This document shows positions 1-8,200 of a stretch of 64,000 bases of DNA, piece after piece (the first letter of the stretch is position 1; each line of letters opens with the position of its first letter). Source of the DNA: Pseudoalteromonas sp. 3D05 (lineage in GTDB: Bacteria; Pseudomonadota; Gammaproteobacteria; Enterobacterales; Alteromonadaceae). Below the pieces are notes generated by a model that was given only the letters and a program-made list of their open reading frames with translations, had not been told where the DNA came from and did not search any database. Both the position numbers and the translations under genes were made by a program. Where the stretch lies: NCBI RefSeq assembly GCF_002723455.1, contig NZ_PDUS01000009.1, forward strand, positions 64,463 through 128,462, given 5' to 3'.

Positions 1-1
1 G

Positions 2-124
2 TTATTGATTTTAACAATAGGACCACTATTACTTGCAATCAATGCCTTGCCTAAATCGCTTTTAACTCCAACTGAAACTCGCATCTTGAGGAGGCTTGGG
101 TATAGATCTCCTCCCCTACCTTAA
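2..124 (+). CDS. C-terminal end of a membrane protein (partial)
   Basis: An open frame enters from the left edge and stops at TAA 122-124. It encodes 40 residues, a hydrophobic stretch (ILTIGPLLLAINAL) followed by a basic tail rich in Arg and Pro. This looks like the last membrane helix and cytoplasmic tail of an integral membrane protein. It converges on the gene ending at 132. Too little is visible to name a family, and the frame could be fortuitous. Confidence 0.4.
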   Translation, partial: LLILTIGPLLLAINALPKSLLTPTETRILRRLGYRSPPLP

Positions 125-131
125 TCACTGT

Positions 132-650
132 TTAGTTGCTACTTTTATTACTCACCTGTTTTTTGCGTCTCCATGGCTCAATAGGTTGTGAAAAATATCT
201 CCACCAAACGTATTTCCAAGGGACACAAATAATGATTAAACCAACCCCAATTAGCGATCCTTTTACACTTACAACGCCCGGAATTGGCTCACCTGCCATC
301 CATAGTGGCAGTGCGACAGCAGCCAACCAAACTACTTTCCAAACGATTTCAAATAGCATAATCGGTAGAAATGCTATTGGGCGAAACATGCCGCCGATAG
401 CCAATAAAGCAAGTGTAAATAAAAGCGAATGCCCCACACCTCGCCATGATGTCCACTCAAAAGGTCCCTGTAAAATTGACATCAACTGCCATTTACCAAT
501 GACAAACACTAATCCCGCAAAAAATACTCGAAGTCCCCAAGTTTGCCATAGTGGTACTAATGGCGCGTTATTTTGCGTTAAATTGTCTTCGTTTTTAATA
601 CTTCCACTTGCAATAACACTGTCGTTATTTGTGATCGATTTACTGTTCAT
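132..650 (-). CDS. Small inner-membrane protein, about four TM helices
   Basis: A 172-residue protein with a polar N-terminus of about 30 residues followed by about four hydrophobic segments and a short basic, Lys/Arg-rich C-terminus. I chose ATG at 650 because TAAGG lies about 8 nt upstream; the frame stays open to 752, but that extension would add an Arg/Asn-rich stretch ahead of the protein. It is divergent from the membrane-bound AraC regulator at 815, so it is a plausible target of that regulator (inference). It resembles small DoxX-like membrane proteins in size and topology, but I see no diagnostic motif and leave the function open. Confidence 0.6.
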   Translation of the reverse strand: MNSKSITNNDSVIASGSIKNEDNLTQNNAPLVPLWQTWGLRVFFAGLVFVIGKWQLMSILQGPFEWTSWRGVGHSLLFTLALLAIGGMFRPIAFLPIMLFEIVWKVVWLAAVALPLWMAGEPIPGVVSVKGSLIGVGLIIICVPWKYVWWRYFSQPIEPWRRKKQVSNKSSN

Positions 651-814
651 AGCAATAACCTTATTGTTCAAATTTCGCTTCAATACTCGCATGTCGTAAG
701 GCCTGAGGAGCATCAAATTTGAAAATCGATATACGAAAATGAACAAAAACAAGAAGATTATAGAAAAAGAACTGAGTTACTGTAAAATAGCGTCAGAAAC
801 AAAGGGAGTAAAAG

Positions 815-1864
815 TTGGAACTGTTAAATCTAGCCCAATTAATTATAATTTTGCTAAGTCTTATATTAGCCATCTTTCATTTTCGCCTAAAAGAAAGGCA
901 TCTCTTACACTTTGTTTTTGCGATTTTCTGTGCATCAACTTCTATGTATGTCGCACACAAGTTAACCAATGTTTTTTGGGAACCTTATCACCATTTAATC
1001 GGTATGCTGGGAGTTGGCGTCTCTAGTGCATATTGGCTATTTGCTCGCGCTTTTTTCCGAAAAAATAACTCTATTAATCGTCACCATCTAATTTTTGTTG
1101 GGTTACTTTCAGCATGTCTAATATTGCAACACCTTTTACTTCTTTCTAAAAAGTTGTGGCTAGCCCATTCAGTTTGGCTTTCCTTATTAACAAACGTTTT
1201 AACTGAAATAATTTCGATTTTGTACCCGGGTATGCTCATTCTTATTTTCTGGGAAGGATATCGGGTGTTAAATAGTTCAACTGCATTACAGCGCAAAATG
1301 GCAACTATTTACCTATCGTCATTCATTTTTTGCGTTGTCAGTGTCATGTTAATAGGTGCAACTCTTCCAAATGATTTATTGGCTGGCACTGGACGAGACT
1401 GGCTCTCGACATTCGCGTTTTTAGTCATACTGATCAGCACTCATGGATTAATACTCTTCCGCCAACAGCAACTTGATCAAAAAGAACAGAACACAGCGCC
1501 CTCTGCTCAGGAAGAACCCGCACTAGCCCAACAAATCCAGGCGATTCTGGTTGATGAAAAACGTTATTTGGAATCGAGTTTACGAGTTGCTGACATCGCT
1601 CGTGAATTGAACGTGCCCGAATATCGTATCCGTTCTGTAATGCTCAACCATTTTAATGCTAAAAACTTTAACCATTACGTAAATCAAATGCGTATTGAAT
1701 ATGCTAAAACCATTTTGATTGCACCGGATAAAAGTGACTGGCCTGTACTTGTTGTTGGAATTGAAAGTGGTTTTGCTTCTGCCGCTCCATTTACACGAGC
1801 ATTTAAGGAGTTTACTGGTTTTACACCTGGCCAGTATCGTAAGCAGCAGTTAGAAAACAAATAA
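815..1864 (+). CDS. Membrane-anchored AraC-family transcriptional regulator
   Basis: A 349-residue protein. The N-terminal ~215 residues contain about seven hydrophobic helices, and the C-terminal ~100 residues form an AraC/XylS double helix-turn-helix (LRVADIARELNVPEYRIR, then VVGIESGFASAAPFTRAFKEF and the typical FTPGQYRK ending). The architecture is that of 7TM-AraC regulators, which probably sense a ligand in the membrane or periplasm. The start is TTG at 815, supported by AGGGAG about 7 nt upstream; no in-frame ATG gives the complete first helix. It is divergent from the small membrane protein at 132-650. The ligand is unknown. Confidence 0.85.
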   Translation: MELLNLAQLIIILLSLILAIFHFRLKERHLLHFVFAIFCASTSMYVAHKLTNVFWEPYHHLIGMLGVGVSSAYWLFARAFFRKNNSINRHHLIFVGLLSACLILQHLLLLSKKLWLAHSVWLSLLTNVLTEIISILYPGMLILIFWEGYRVLNSSTALQRKMATIYLSSFIFCVVSVMLIGATLPNDLLAGTGRDWLSTFAFLVILISTHGLILFRQQQLDQKEQNTAPSAQEEPALAQQIQAILVDEKRYLESSLRVADIARELNVPEYRIRSVMLNHFNAKNFNHYVNQMRIEYAKTILIAPDKSDWPVLVVGIESGFASAAPFTRAFKEFTGFTPGQYRKQQLENK

Positions 1865-1932
1865 GTCATTTTTGCTAGAATAAAACGCTCTTCAACGTTT
1901 ATATCTCGCTTAAACATCACCATACTTTACAA

Positions 1933-2128
1933 CGTATCAAACCGCACTCGATTTACTATAGGTAAGAACAATGTTGGAGTAGAAAAAAGTTCGAAAAGTG
2001 ATGCCTAAAGAGTTTAAAGTAGATATGTACCATTGGTTTATTCTGCACGGTCGCTATAAGTGCCCCCCCGTAAACCTAAGTGCGGCAGTTGTATTTTTGA
2101 ATACTTTTATGAATATAAGACCGGATAA
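1933..2128 (+). pseudogene. Decayed 3' fragment of nth (endonuclease III), copy A
   Basis: No intact frame exists, but reading across frameshifts gives VSNRTRFTIGKN, then PKEFKVDMYHWFILHGRYKC, then CGSCIFEYFYEYK and a stop at 2126-2128. These match in order the end of E. coli Nth (VCNRTQFAPGKN, PAEFKVDCHHWLILHGRYTC, CGSCIIEDLCEYKEK), including part of the Fe-S cluster cysteine loop. Only the last ~65 codons are present, beginning 68 nt after the AraC gene. Two further copies lie at 5850-6188 and 7855-8052 in the same orientation. It cannot encode a working enzyme. Confidence 0.85.
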
Positions 2129-2134
2129 TCCTAC

Positions 2135-3031
2135 TTATTGCTCTTCAATCGCAATAGAACCCGTAAATCGGTGTAACCAACCAGCCGCTAGGCTCGGTTT
2201 ATAGATAAGTTCTATATGCTCTTGGCAACTGTGCTCACATCCCACCACATCGATAATCACTAACCCTGCATTACGGGCAACAAAGTCTGGCACATACGCA
2301 AGTGCAATCCCATTGTTAACCAAGGACATCAGCACACTAAACTCGGAACACCGATAGGTGATAGTACGAGGCACTTTATCGTCGCGCCAGCCGTCAGAAC
2401 CAATGCCTCTTTTGATACCACAAAAGGGCGATACACTCGGACAAGCAAAACCGAATTCACGCAACTGATCAACAGTGACCTCTCCATCTGGAAAGCGTTT
2501 GAGCAAAGGGTGCTGAACTGCTGCTACGACTTTAAACTCAGAAGTACCAAGGTGTATGCTTGCAAGGTCCTCTCTGTAGGAACTTTCTTCTAGTGCAAAC
2601 CGAGTTACCAAAGCTAAATGTGCCTGCCCCGTATTTACCTGCGCAATGGCACGGCCTTCCCAAACCGACTCTACACTGTAATCATAATGTTCTTTGTTTA
2701 ACCCTAAGGTAAGTTTGGGAATATAGTGCTGAAGTAACAATGAAGGCCCGACCATCTTCACCAATGTTTTATTTCTATCGCCACTAAACTCACTAATTGC
2801 TTGCTCTGCTTCATGCACCAAATGTGATGCATAGTGACGAAATTTCTCACCGTGTTGATTGAGCCGAATGTTTCGGCCAACCCTGTCAAAAAGTCGTATG
2901 TTGAGCTTGGTTTCAATGCGCTTAATTGTTTTTGAAAGCGCTCCTGCTGTAATGTTGAGCTGTTCAGATGCTGTTTGTAAATTTGATGTCTCAGCAACAA
3001 TTAGAAATTTGTTTAAATCTTCGGTATCCAT
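2135..3031 (-). CDS. LysR-family transcriptional regulator
   Basis: A 298-residue protein with an N-terminal winged helix-turn-helix (residues ~1-60: LNKFLIVAETSNLQTASEQL, then TKLNIRLFDRVGRNIRLNQHG) and a C-terminal LysR substrate-binding domain. It is divergent from the oxidoreductase operon starting at 3140, the usual arrangement for a LysR regulator and its target. A perfect 13-bp dyad TTCCAAATTGGAA sits just upstream of its ATG (3044-3056). The inducer is not predictable. The stop lies 6 nt from the end of the decayed nth copy A. Confidence 0.9.
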   Translation of the reverse strand: MDTEDLNKFLIVAETSNLQTASEQLNITAGALSKTIKRIETKLNIRLFDRVGRNIRLNQHGEKFRHYASHLVHEAEQAISEFSGDRNKTLVKMVGPSLLLQHYIPKLTLGLNKEHYDYSVESVWEGRAIAQVNTGQAHLALVTRFALEESSYREDLASIHLGTSEFKVVAAVQHPLLKRFPDGEVTVDQLREFGFACPSVSPFCGIKRGIGSDGWRDDKVPRTITYRCSEFSVLMSLVNNGIALAYVPDFVARNAGLVIIDVVGCEHSCQEHIELIYKPSLAAGWLHRFTGSIAIEEQ

Positions 3032-3043
3032 TTAATCCATCAT

Positions 3044-3056
3044 TTCCAAATTGGAA
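3044..3056. promoter_or_regulatory. Candidate LysR operator (13-bp perfect dyad)
   Basis: TTCCAAATTGGAA is a perfect inverted repeat (6-bp arms, central A) in the intergenic space between the divergent lysR-type gene and the oxidoreductase operon. Placement and symmetry fit a LysR-type recognition site. No binding data are available. Confidence 0.5.
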
Positions 3057-3139
3057 TCATTAGCAGAATAATTATAGCTTACCGAGACATAAATTACATG
3101 CAACAATTTCGCTCATTATATACAAGAGGTGCGATAGAA

Positions 3140-4159
3140 ATGAGCAGTTATCAGTTGAAGCAATGGTTTTACGTAAAACGACCTAATGAATTTGTAGGCA
3201 CAGAGCACTATGAACTCAGAGAATCTGATTTTAGTCCCCAATTGTCCAAAAATGAGGTGCTGGTAAAGTCTGAATACATTTCTGTTGACCCTTACATGCG
3301 GATCCAGCAAGCAGCAACACACTCATGGGAACCACCTCACCCTTTAAACACTGTGCAGGGTGCTGCGGTTGTAGCTAAAGTACTTGAATCAAACAATGAC
3401 AACTTCCAACCCGGAGACTGGGTGAGCGGATATATTGGCTGGCAAACTCATGCTGTTGTGCACGGCAATGAAATACAGACTATCGATCCTGAACAAGCCG
3501 ATGTAAAAACTGCATTGGGGATCTTAGGTATGCCAGGCAGAACTGCGTGGTTTGGACTAATGGAAGCTGGCAAACCCAAACCCGGTGAAACTGTACTCGT
3601 ATCTGGTGCTGCAGGCGCCGTTGGCTCGCTCGTAACTCAGTTTGCTATTAAAGCTGGATGCCGTGTGATTGGTATTGCGGGTTCTGAAGAAAAATGTGAA
3701 TGGTTAAAAACAATGGGGGTCGATGAAGCACTGAACTACAAGTCGTATTCTTCGGCGCAACAATTGCAAACTAAACTTTTGGAGCTGGGTGGTGTTGACG
3801 TGTACTTTGATAATGTTGGGGGCATGATAACAGATGCAGCGTTGACCAGTCTGAATCTGAGGGCCCGTGTTGTTGTTTGCGGCCAAATTTCACAATACAA
3901 CGGCGGTCTGGATACCCCTGAAGTGGGCCCTCGCTTTTTACATCAGCTTTTGTATAAACGAGCTTCTGTGCAAGGAATATTGGCACGTGATTTTACTCAC
4001 CGTATGGCAGAAATGATCGAGCATGTTGCCCCTTGGATCAAAACGGGTGAAATAGAGTTCAAGTCCACAGAGGTCTGCGGTTTTGAATATCTGCCGGATA
4101 CATTAGCTGGATTATTTGAAGGGCAAAACACCGGAAAGGCAATAGTTCGTGTTGTATAA
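3140..4159 (+). CDS. MDR-family NADP-dependent oxidoreductase (zinc-independent)
   Basis: A 339-residue medium-chain dehydrogenase/reductase of the YncB/CurA/prostaglandin-reductase-like branch, expected to reduce the C=C bond of enones with NADPH in the cytoplasm. Visible features are the N-terminal GroES-like domain with PYMRIQ, the cofactor-binding glycine motif in GETVLVSGAAGAVGS, and YFDNVGG. No zinc-binding cysteine cluster is seen. I start at ATG 3140 (AGAGGT ~9 nt upstream; MSSYQLKQW matches where the family begins) although the frame opens at 3098. It is first in a three-gene unit with the secreted protein (4182) and the metallo-beta-lactamase (4895), and is probably controlled by the divergent LysR. 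Confidence 0.88.
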   Translation: MSSYQLKQWFYVKRPNEFVGTEHYELRESDFSPQLSKNEVLVKSEYISVDPYMRIQQAATHSWEPPHPLNTVQGAAVVAKVLESNNDNFQPGDWVSGYIGWQTHAVVHGNEIQTIDPEQADVKTALGILGMPGRTAWFGLMEAGKPKPGETVLVSGAAGAVGSLVTQFAIKAGCRVIGIAGSEEKCEWLKTMGVDEALNYKSYSSAQQLQTKLLELGGVDVYFDNVGGMITDAALTSLNLRARVVVCGQISQYNGGLDTPEVGPRFLHQLLYKRASVQGILARDFTHRMAEMIEHVAPWIKTGEIEFKSTEVCGFEYLPDTLAGLFEGQNTGKAIVRVV

Positions 4160-4181
4160 TAACGTATTAAGTGTACCAGCC

Positions 4182-4898
4182 ATGAAAAACATAACGCACA
4201 TCCTTTTCACATTGTTAATATTAACAAGCATGACTTTAGATGCACAAACTTCCCTTAATAAACATGACCTACATGAAAAACATACACGAGTAGGTTCTCA
4301 TGGCATGGTGTTGTTTACTAATGGCAAGCGTCTCTTTGCCAGTCACTTACCTTTATATCAAGCGCCTCACGATTACCAACTTGTTTATGAAGTAGAAAGT
4401 ACACATCGCCAGCAATTGCTCGAACACTTAACGCAAACAAATAAAACGACACACGCGCACTATGTGGAAAACATGATAACGCTGCTGCCAGCAACGTTTG
4501 ACTTAAACACACTTATCGACGGTCAATCTTTTGAGATAGACACTCAGTTTTACCTTGGTCACTTTGAGCGAGGTGGTGAGAAATGGCTGAAGGACAAAAA
4601 CTTCACATTTGTCCGTCAAATATACAAGCGGCCACTAACAACTTTGCGTACCGCTGGAAAACCAAGTCAAATAGAGTGGCATGTTTTGGATACAGGACCA
4701 GATAACAAGCAACTGCTTATCCATCCTATTCAAGCTGCGCCATCGTTTGACGCAATCGTGTTTGGTCATCAATGCCTTGCTAATAGCTTAGTGAATCAGT
4801 CCGAATCAATGCCTGATATTGGTACGTTGTATTCTAAAATAAAGCAATGTCAGTCGATGGAAGTGTTGTACTTTGAAATAAGGGATTTTGCCAAATGA
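4182..4898 (+). CDS. Exported protein of unknown function
   Basis: A 238-residue protein with an N-terminal signal peptide (MKNITHILFTLLILTSMTLD, then AQT), so probably periplasmic. I do not recognise the family. The rest is soluble with no obvious catalytic motif. The start at 4182 gives a clean signal peptide; the frame opens earlier, at 4149, inside the upstream gene. It begins 22 nt after the oxidoreductase stop, and its stop overlaps the metallo-beta-lactamase start (ATGA at 4895), which points to translational coupling and a shared role with that enzyme. Confidence 0.65.
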   Translation: MKNITHILFTLLILTSMTLDAQTSLNKHDLHEKHTRVGSHGMVLFTNGKRLFASHLPLYQAPHDYQLVYEVESTHRQQLLEHLTQTNKTTHAHYVENMITLLPATFDLNTLIDGQSFEIDTQFYLGHFERGGEKWLKDKNFTFVRQIYKRPLTTLRTAGKPSQIEWHVLDTGPDNKQLLIHPIQAAPSFDAIVFGHQCLANSLVNQSESMPDIGTLYSKIKQCQSMEVLYFEIRDFAK

Positions 4899-5821
4899 AG
4901 TTAATACTTGTACTGCTTTCAATTGCTTTATTTTCTTCGGACAATTCATTAGCAAGAGAAAACGATTTTGATAACCGAATGGCTAAACTTGCAAAACACA
5001 CATGGATTCACGGTTCACCAATGTGTGAGGGTAATAGTGATCCGTCTATAGAAGTTTATCAGTTTTCAGATACAACCTATATACTCAGGCAAAGCAAATG
5101 TAGCCACTACGAAGCCCCCTTTATTTACCTATTATTCGGTAAGAACAAGGTTTTTGTACTCGATACTGGAGCGACATCAGATCCAGTTACATTTCCATTG
5201 TTTCGAACCATTGAATCCATCGTCAACAAGTTAGCTGAACAAAGAAGGCAGAGTTACGACAATTTATCTTGGTTAGTTGCTCATTCACATGGGCACGGAG
5301 ATCACATTGCAGGTGATAGTCAGTTTCTAAATCAACCTAATGTATCCCTGATCAAGCCGAACTTGGAGTCGGTCAAGCAAGCATTCAGATTGCACGGCAA
5401 CAAGTGGCCGAACGTTCATGCTAATGTTGAATTAGGGAATCGTCACCTCACTATTATTGCACTACCAGGACACAAGTCAGATGCAATAGCGGTATATGAT
5501 AGTGAAACCAAGTGGCTACTTACAGGCGATAGCCTTTATCCGGGTCGCTTGTATGTGAAAGACTGGGAAGCATTTCGCAATAGCATAGCCCGGCTAACTG
5601 ATTTTGCGCAAAATAATGTCATATCAGCATTAATGGGTACGCATATTGAAATGAAGAATACCCCAGGACAAGATTATGAAATGGGAACGACCTATCAGCC
5701 AGAAGAAGCAGCGCTGCCTATGTTCGTTAAAGACCTTAGCCTGCTAAATGAAATAATGCAGAGCAGAATTTCACCATCACGGGTGGTTACAGACCATTTT
5801 ATTGTTTATCCAATCGATTGA
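4895..5821 (+). CDS. Secreted metallo-beta-lactamase-fold hydrolase
   Basis: A 308-residue protein with a short signal peptide (residues ~1-20) and an MBL fold. The HxHxDH metal motif is seen at residues 132-137 (in HSHGHGDH), followed by LPGHKSD and LTGDSLYPG, which supply the later His and Asp ligands. A binuclear zinc hydrolase in the periplasm is expected. Sequence alone does not separate a beta-lactamase from a lactonase, phosphodiesterase or another hydrolase. It is translationally coupled to the preceding secreted protein. Directly downstream is the longest decayed nth fragment. Confidence 0.82.
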   Translation: MKLILVLLSIALFSSDNSLARENDFDNRMAKLAKHTWIHGSPMCEGNSDPSIEVYQFSDTTYILRQSKCSHYEAPFIYLLFGKNKVFVLDTGATSDPVTFPLFRTIESIVNKLAEQRRQSYDNLSWLVAHSHGHGDHIAGDSQFLNQPNVSLIKPNLESVKQAFRLHGNKWPNVHANVELGNRHLTIIALPGHKSDAIAVYDSETKWLLTGDSLYPGRLYVKDWEAFRNSIARLTDFAQNNVISALMGTHIEMKNTPGQDYEMGTTYQPEEAALPMFVKDLSLLNEIMQSRISPSRVVTDHFIVYPID

Positions 5822-5849
5822 TGCCAAGCTAAGTTAGTGATTGCTCAAG

Positions 5850-6188
5850 CCCTATTGCTAAAATCATTCGACTGGGTGAATTTGAGCAACTGGAATTCGT
5901 TTCAAACCGCCAAGCACGAGCATTCCACAATCTACTGTTGTTATCTTTTGGCTGCCCGACAATAGCTGAAGATACACGTATATTCCGTGTGAGCAATCGG
6001 GCTATTACAATGGGTAAAAATGTTTAACAGGTTGAAAAAAGCCTCTTAACGTTGTGCCAGCAAAGTTTAAAGTAGACGTACAATACCCTTAAATCATACA
6101 TGGCCGCTATGTAAGGACTGCTCGCAAACTTAGAAGCGGCTCATGTATTGTTAAATAGTGATGTGAGTTTAAAGGCAAAACTGAATAA
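5850..6188 (+). pseudogene. Decayed 3' fragment of nth (endonuclease III), copy B (longest)
   Basis: This occupies the 420-bp gap between the MBL gene and the CPBP gene. Across several frameshifts and stops it reads GCPTIAEDTRIFRVSNR, MGKNV, SLKVDV, IHGRYV, RTARKLRSGSCIV and CEFKGKTE with a stop at 6186-6188. These follow the order of E. coli Nth from GWPTIAVDTHIFRVCNR to the C-terminus. Upstream, AAACCGCCAA (5903-5912) fits the KTAN of the helix-hairpin-helix, and weaker similarity reaches back to about 5850. It retains about half of the gene, more than copies A and C. Confidence 0.88.
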
Positions 6189-6241
6189 TGTTTTATGTTT
6201 ATTCAATTGATGCTTTGATTAGTATATCCCTCAACAGGGCA

Positions 6242-7111
6242 TTATGTTTTTTGAGCTAATGAAGAAAACTCCTTTACGCCTTTTCTCCAATAGACAAACG
6301 CAACAACGGAGGCAACCAACGCTAATACAGCTCCAAATTCATCAATGTAATAACTTGAGTTCTCGTTTGTAATGGTAATCGGCGTAAAAACTTTCTGAAT
6401 AAATATATTAGAAGCACCATGATACATAACAGCAGTCCAGACACTGTCTGTTTTTAACCGGATATAAGCCATGATAGTTCCGCTAGAAATAATGAATAAC
6501 GTAAAGAAAAATAGTTGATAGTAAATCGATGTATCGCTATTTCCATACAACCCTAAAAAAATCAACGGCCAATGAAACGCTGACCAAAGTATGCCACTTA
6601 CTAACGCGACCCCTGTAAATGATGTGATTTTAGAAAGCTCAGGAACTAATAACCCTCTCCATCCAATTTCTTCACCTAAAATAGACGGAATTGACATTAT
6701 GAAGCTGATACATGCGACTAAAATCAAATGAAAAAGAAATATACTTAAATCATTCCATTCGCTTAAGTTATAGCTTTGCTTTTTGTCCGCTAAGAATTCA
6801 CTGTTGTATAATTCACCGCCCCCCAAAGACCAAATAAGTAAATAAGCCACTGACGCAATAGCAAAGGGTATTAGGTAGCTTTTCCATTGAACTTTCCAAC
6901 TCCCCCATTTCCAACCCAGCTCAGATAAGCTCTTCTTTCTCACTAAACAAGTTAAAATCGTAGCAGCTCCTACTGACAACATAAGGGGCGTTGCTTGCCC
7001 CATTCTAAATATCAGCCAAAATCCTAGGAAGTAAAAAGCAATAACGAAGGCCAAAAATGTGGCGAGTGTAATATAGGTGTTTTTAGTCGCGTTCATATTA
7101 GGCGTTCTCAT
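6242..7111 (-). CDS. CPBP-family intramembrane metalloprotease
   Basis: A 289-residue polytopic membrane protein (about 8 hydrophobic segments) with the CPBP/Abi signature EExxxR (E147, E148, R152 in GEEIGWRG) and a later FHW motif supplying a His. Family members are Rce1-like glutamate intramembrane proteases or related enzymes, some conferring bacteriocin immunity. It is encoded with a MarR regulator whose last codons overlap its start (ATG 7111 inside the marR end); an in-frame ATG at 7096 is an alternative start. The substrate is unknown. Confidence 0.85.
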   Translation of the reverse strand: MRTPNMNATKNTYITLATFLAFVIAFYFLGFWLIFRMGQATPLMLSVGAATILTCLVRKKSLSELGWKWGSWKVQWKSYLIPFAIASVAYLLIWSLGGGELYNSEFLADKKQSYNLSEWNDLSIFLFHLILVACISFIMSIPSILGEEIGWRGLLVPELSKITSFTGVALVSGILWSAFHWPLIFLGLYGNSDTSIYYQLFFFTLFIISSGTIMAYIRLKTDSVWTAVMYHGASNIFIQKVFTPITITNENSSYYIDEFGAVLALVASVVAFVYWRKGVKEFSSLAQKT

Positions 7112-7634
7112 CTTTTTTTAAAGCAACTCGTTTCTTATATGATTGTAAGTGTTCAGGAAAACGCTTGCCAAAAGATTGGTTTTGAAGTGCTGTTATTGCT
7201 GAATTAAGCACACTTTGAATATCTACTCCTACTTCGTTAGATAAGTCTTTAAATGCTTGCTCAGCGTCCAAACAATACAAATTTAGTATCTCAGATTTTT
7301 CTTGCCCTTTAGGCGTCAAGTGATACAAGGTTCTTCGCTTGTCATTACCATCTTTGATGCCTTCAACTAATTCTAGCTTGAGCATTATTTTTAACCGCTG
7401 AGAAACCAACTGATGAGATAAATTTAGTCCCTGGGAGATTTGCATAATAGATGCGCTCTCTACATTAGATAAAAACAACAATGTAGATGAAGCAAAAACA
7501 GGAAAACCCATTTCTTTTTCAGTATATAACTCTTCAGACTGGCTTTGTATAAGGCAATGTAAATCAAAAACAGACTTTGCCATAAAAGCATAATTCGATC
7601 TTATTTGATTACTAAAATGTGATTCTTTAGTCAT
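7098..7634 (-). CDS. MarR-family transcriptional regulator
   Basis: A 178-residue winged-helix regulator. The recognition helix region is SIMQISQGLNLSHQLVSQRL and the wing is VEGIKDGNDKRRTLYHLTPK, both typical of MarR. I use ATG 7634 (MTKESHFSN; AAGAGA ~9 nt upstream), not the frame opening at 7676. It overlaps the CPBP gene by 14 nt, so the two form an operon and the regulator probably controls it. The inducing ligand is unknown. Confidence 0.88.
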   Translation of the reverse strand: MTKESHFSNQIRSNYAFMAKSVFDLHCLIQSQSEELYTEKEMGFPVFASSTLLFLSNVESASIMQISQGLNLSHQLVSQRLKIMLKLELVEGIKDGNDKRRTLYHLTPKGQEKSEILNLYCLDAEQAFKDLSNEVGVDIQSVLNSAITALQNQSFGKRFPEHLQSYKKRVALKKDENA

Positions 7635-7854
7635 GAATTTAATTCTCTTATTCAAATCATAAATATCCGCAAGCACTTGCGAAAGCTATTGCTAATATAG
7701 GTAGGTATTACATGTCATGCAAGGAACTATTTGTAACATTATTTAAATTCACACAGTTCCATGCGCCTCAAATATGCAAACTTGAGGTAAACTTCACTTT
7801 CTAGTTTTAAAATCTTATGTCTAATCGACCATTAACTAGGACGACCTTATTAAC

Positions 7855-8052
7855 CGTGTATCAAACCGTACCAAGTTTGCTTTGGTAAAAATGTGGGTGT
7901 GCTAAAACTCGAAAAGTTTTTCTAAAGAGTTTAACGTTGATGCGCACCACAGGTTAAAAGTAAACAAGCGCTAAGTGTATAACGCCCGTATACTTATATG
8001 TGGCGGCTGTATTAATGAAGACTTGTATGAGTTCAAGGATAGAACAGAGTAA
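7855..8052 (+). pseudogene. Decayed 3' fragment of nth (endonuclease III), copy C
   Basis: This lies in the 523-bp gap between the marR-type gene and the decarboxylase. Reading across frameshifts gives VSNRTKFAL, GKNVGV, KEFNVDAHH and finally CGGCINEDLYEFKDRTE with a stop at 8050-8052, matching the Nth C-terminus (CGSCIIEDLCEYKEK). It starts at almost the same Nth codon as copy A. The rest of the gap (7677-7854 and 8053-8200) shows nothing else I can identify beyond room for promoters. Confidence 0.85.
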
Positions 8053-8200
8053 ATTCATCTTTCAATCTCTGGAAAATCAATTTAAATACATGCTCTTTAT
8101 ACGGATAGGTTTTTTAAGAGCAATTATTAGAACATTTTCAAGCTATTAATTTCACAAGTGTCAATGCTTTGGTTATGCTACTGAGTATTATAAAATTTAA

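Noticed and set aside
136-699. 187-codon rightward open frame
   Set aside because: It lies antisense to the membrane-protein gene at 132-650, and its translation shows no family signature or coding character.
1933-8052. The three dispersed repeats first looked like IS66-type transposase zinc-finger debris
   Set aside because: The combined reading matches endonuclease III (FRVSNR, GKNV, EFKVD, HGRYxC, CGSCI) in order to the stop codon, which explains them better.
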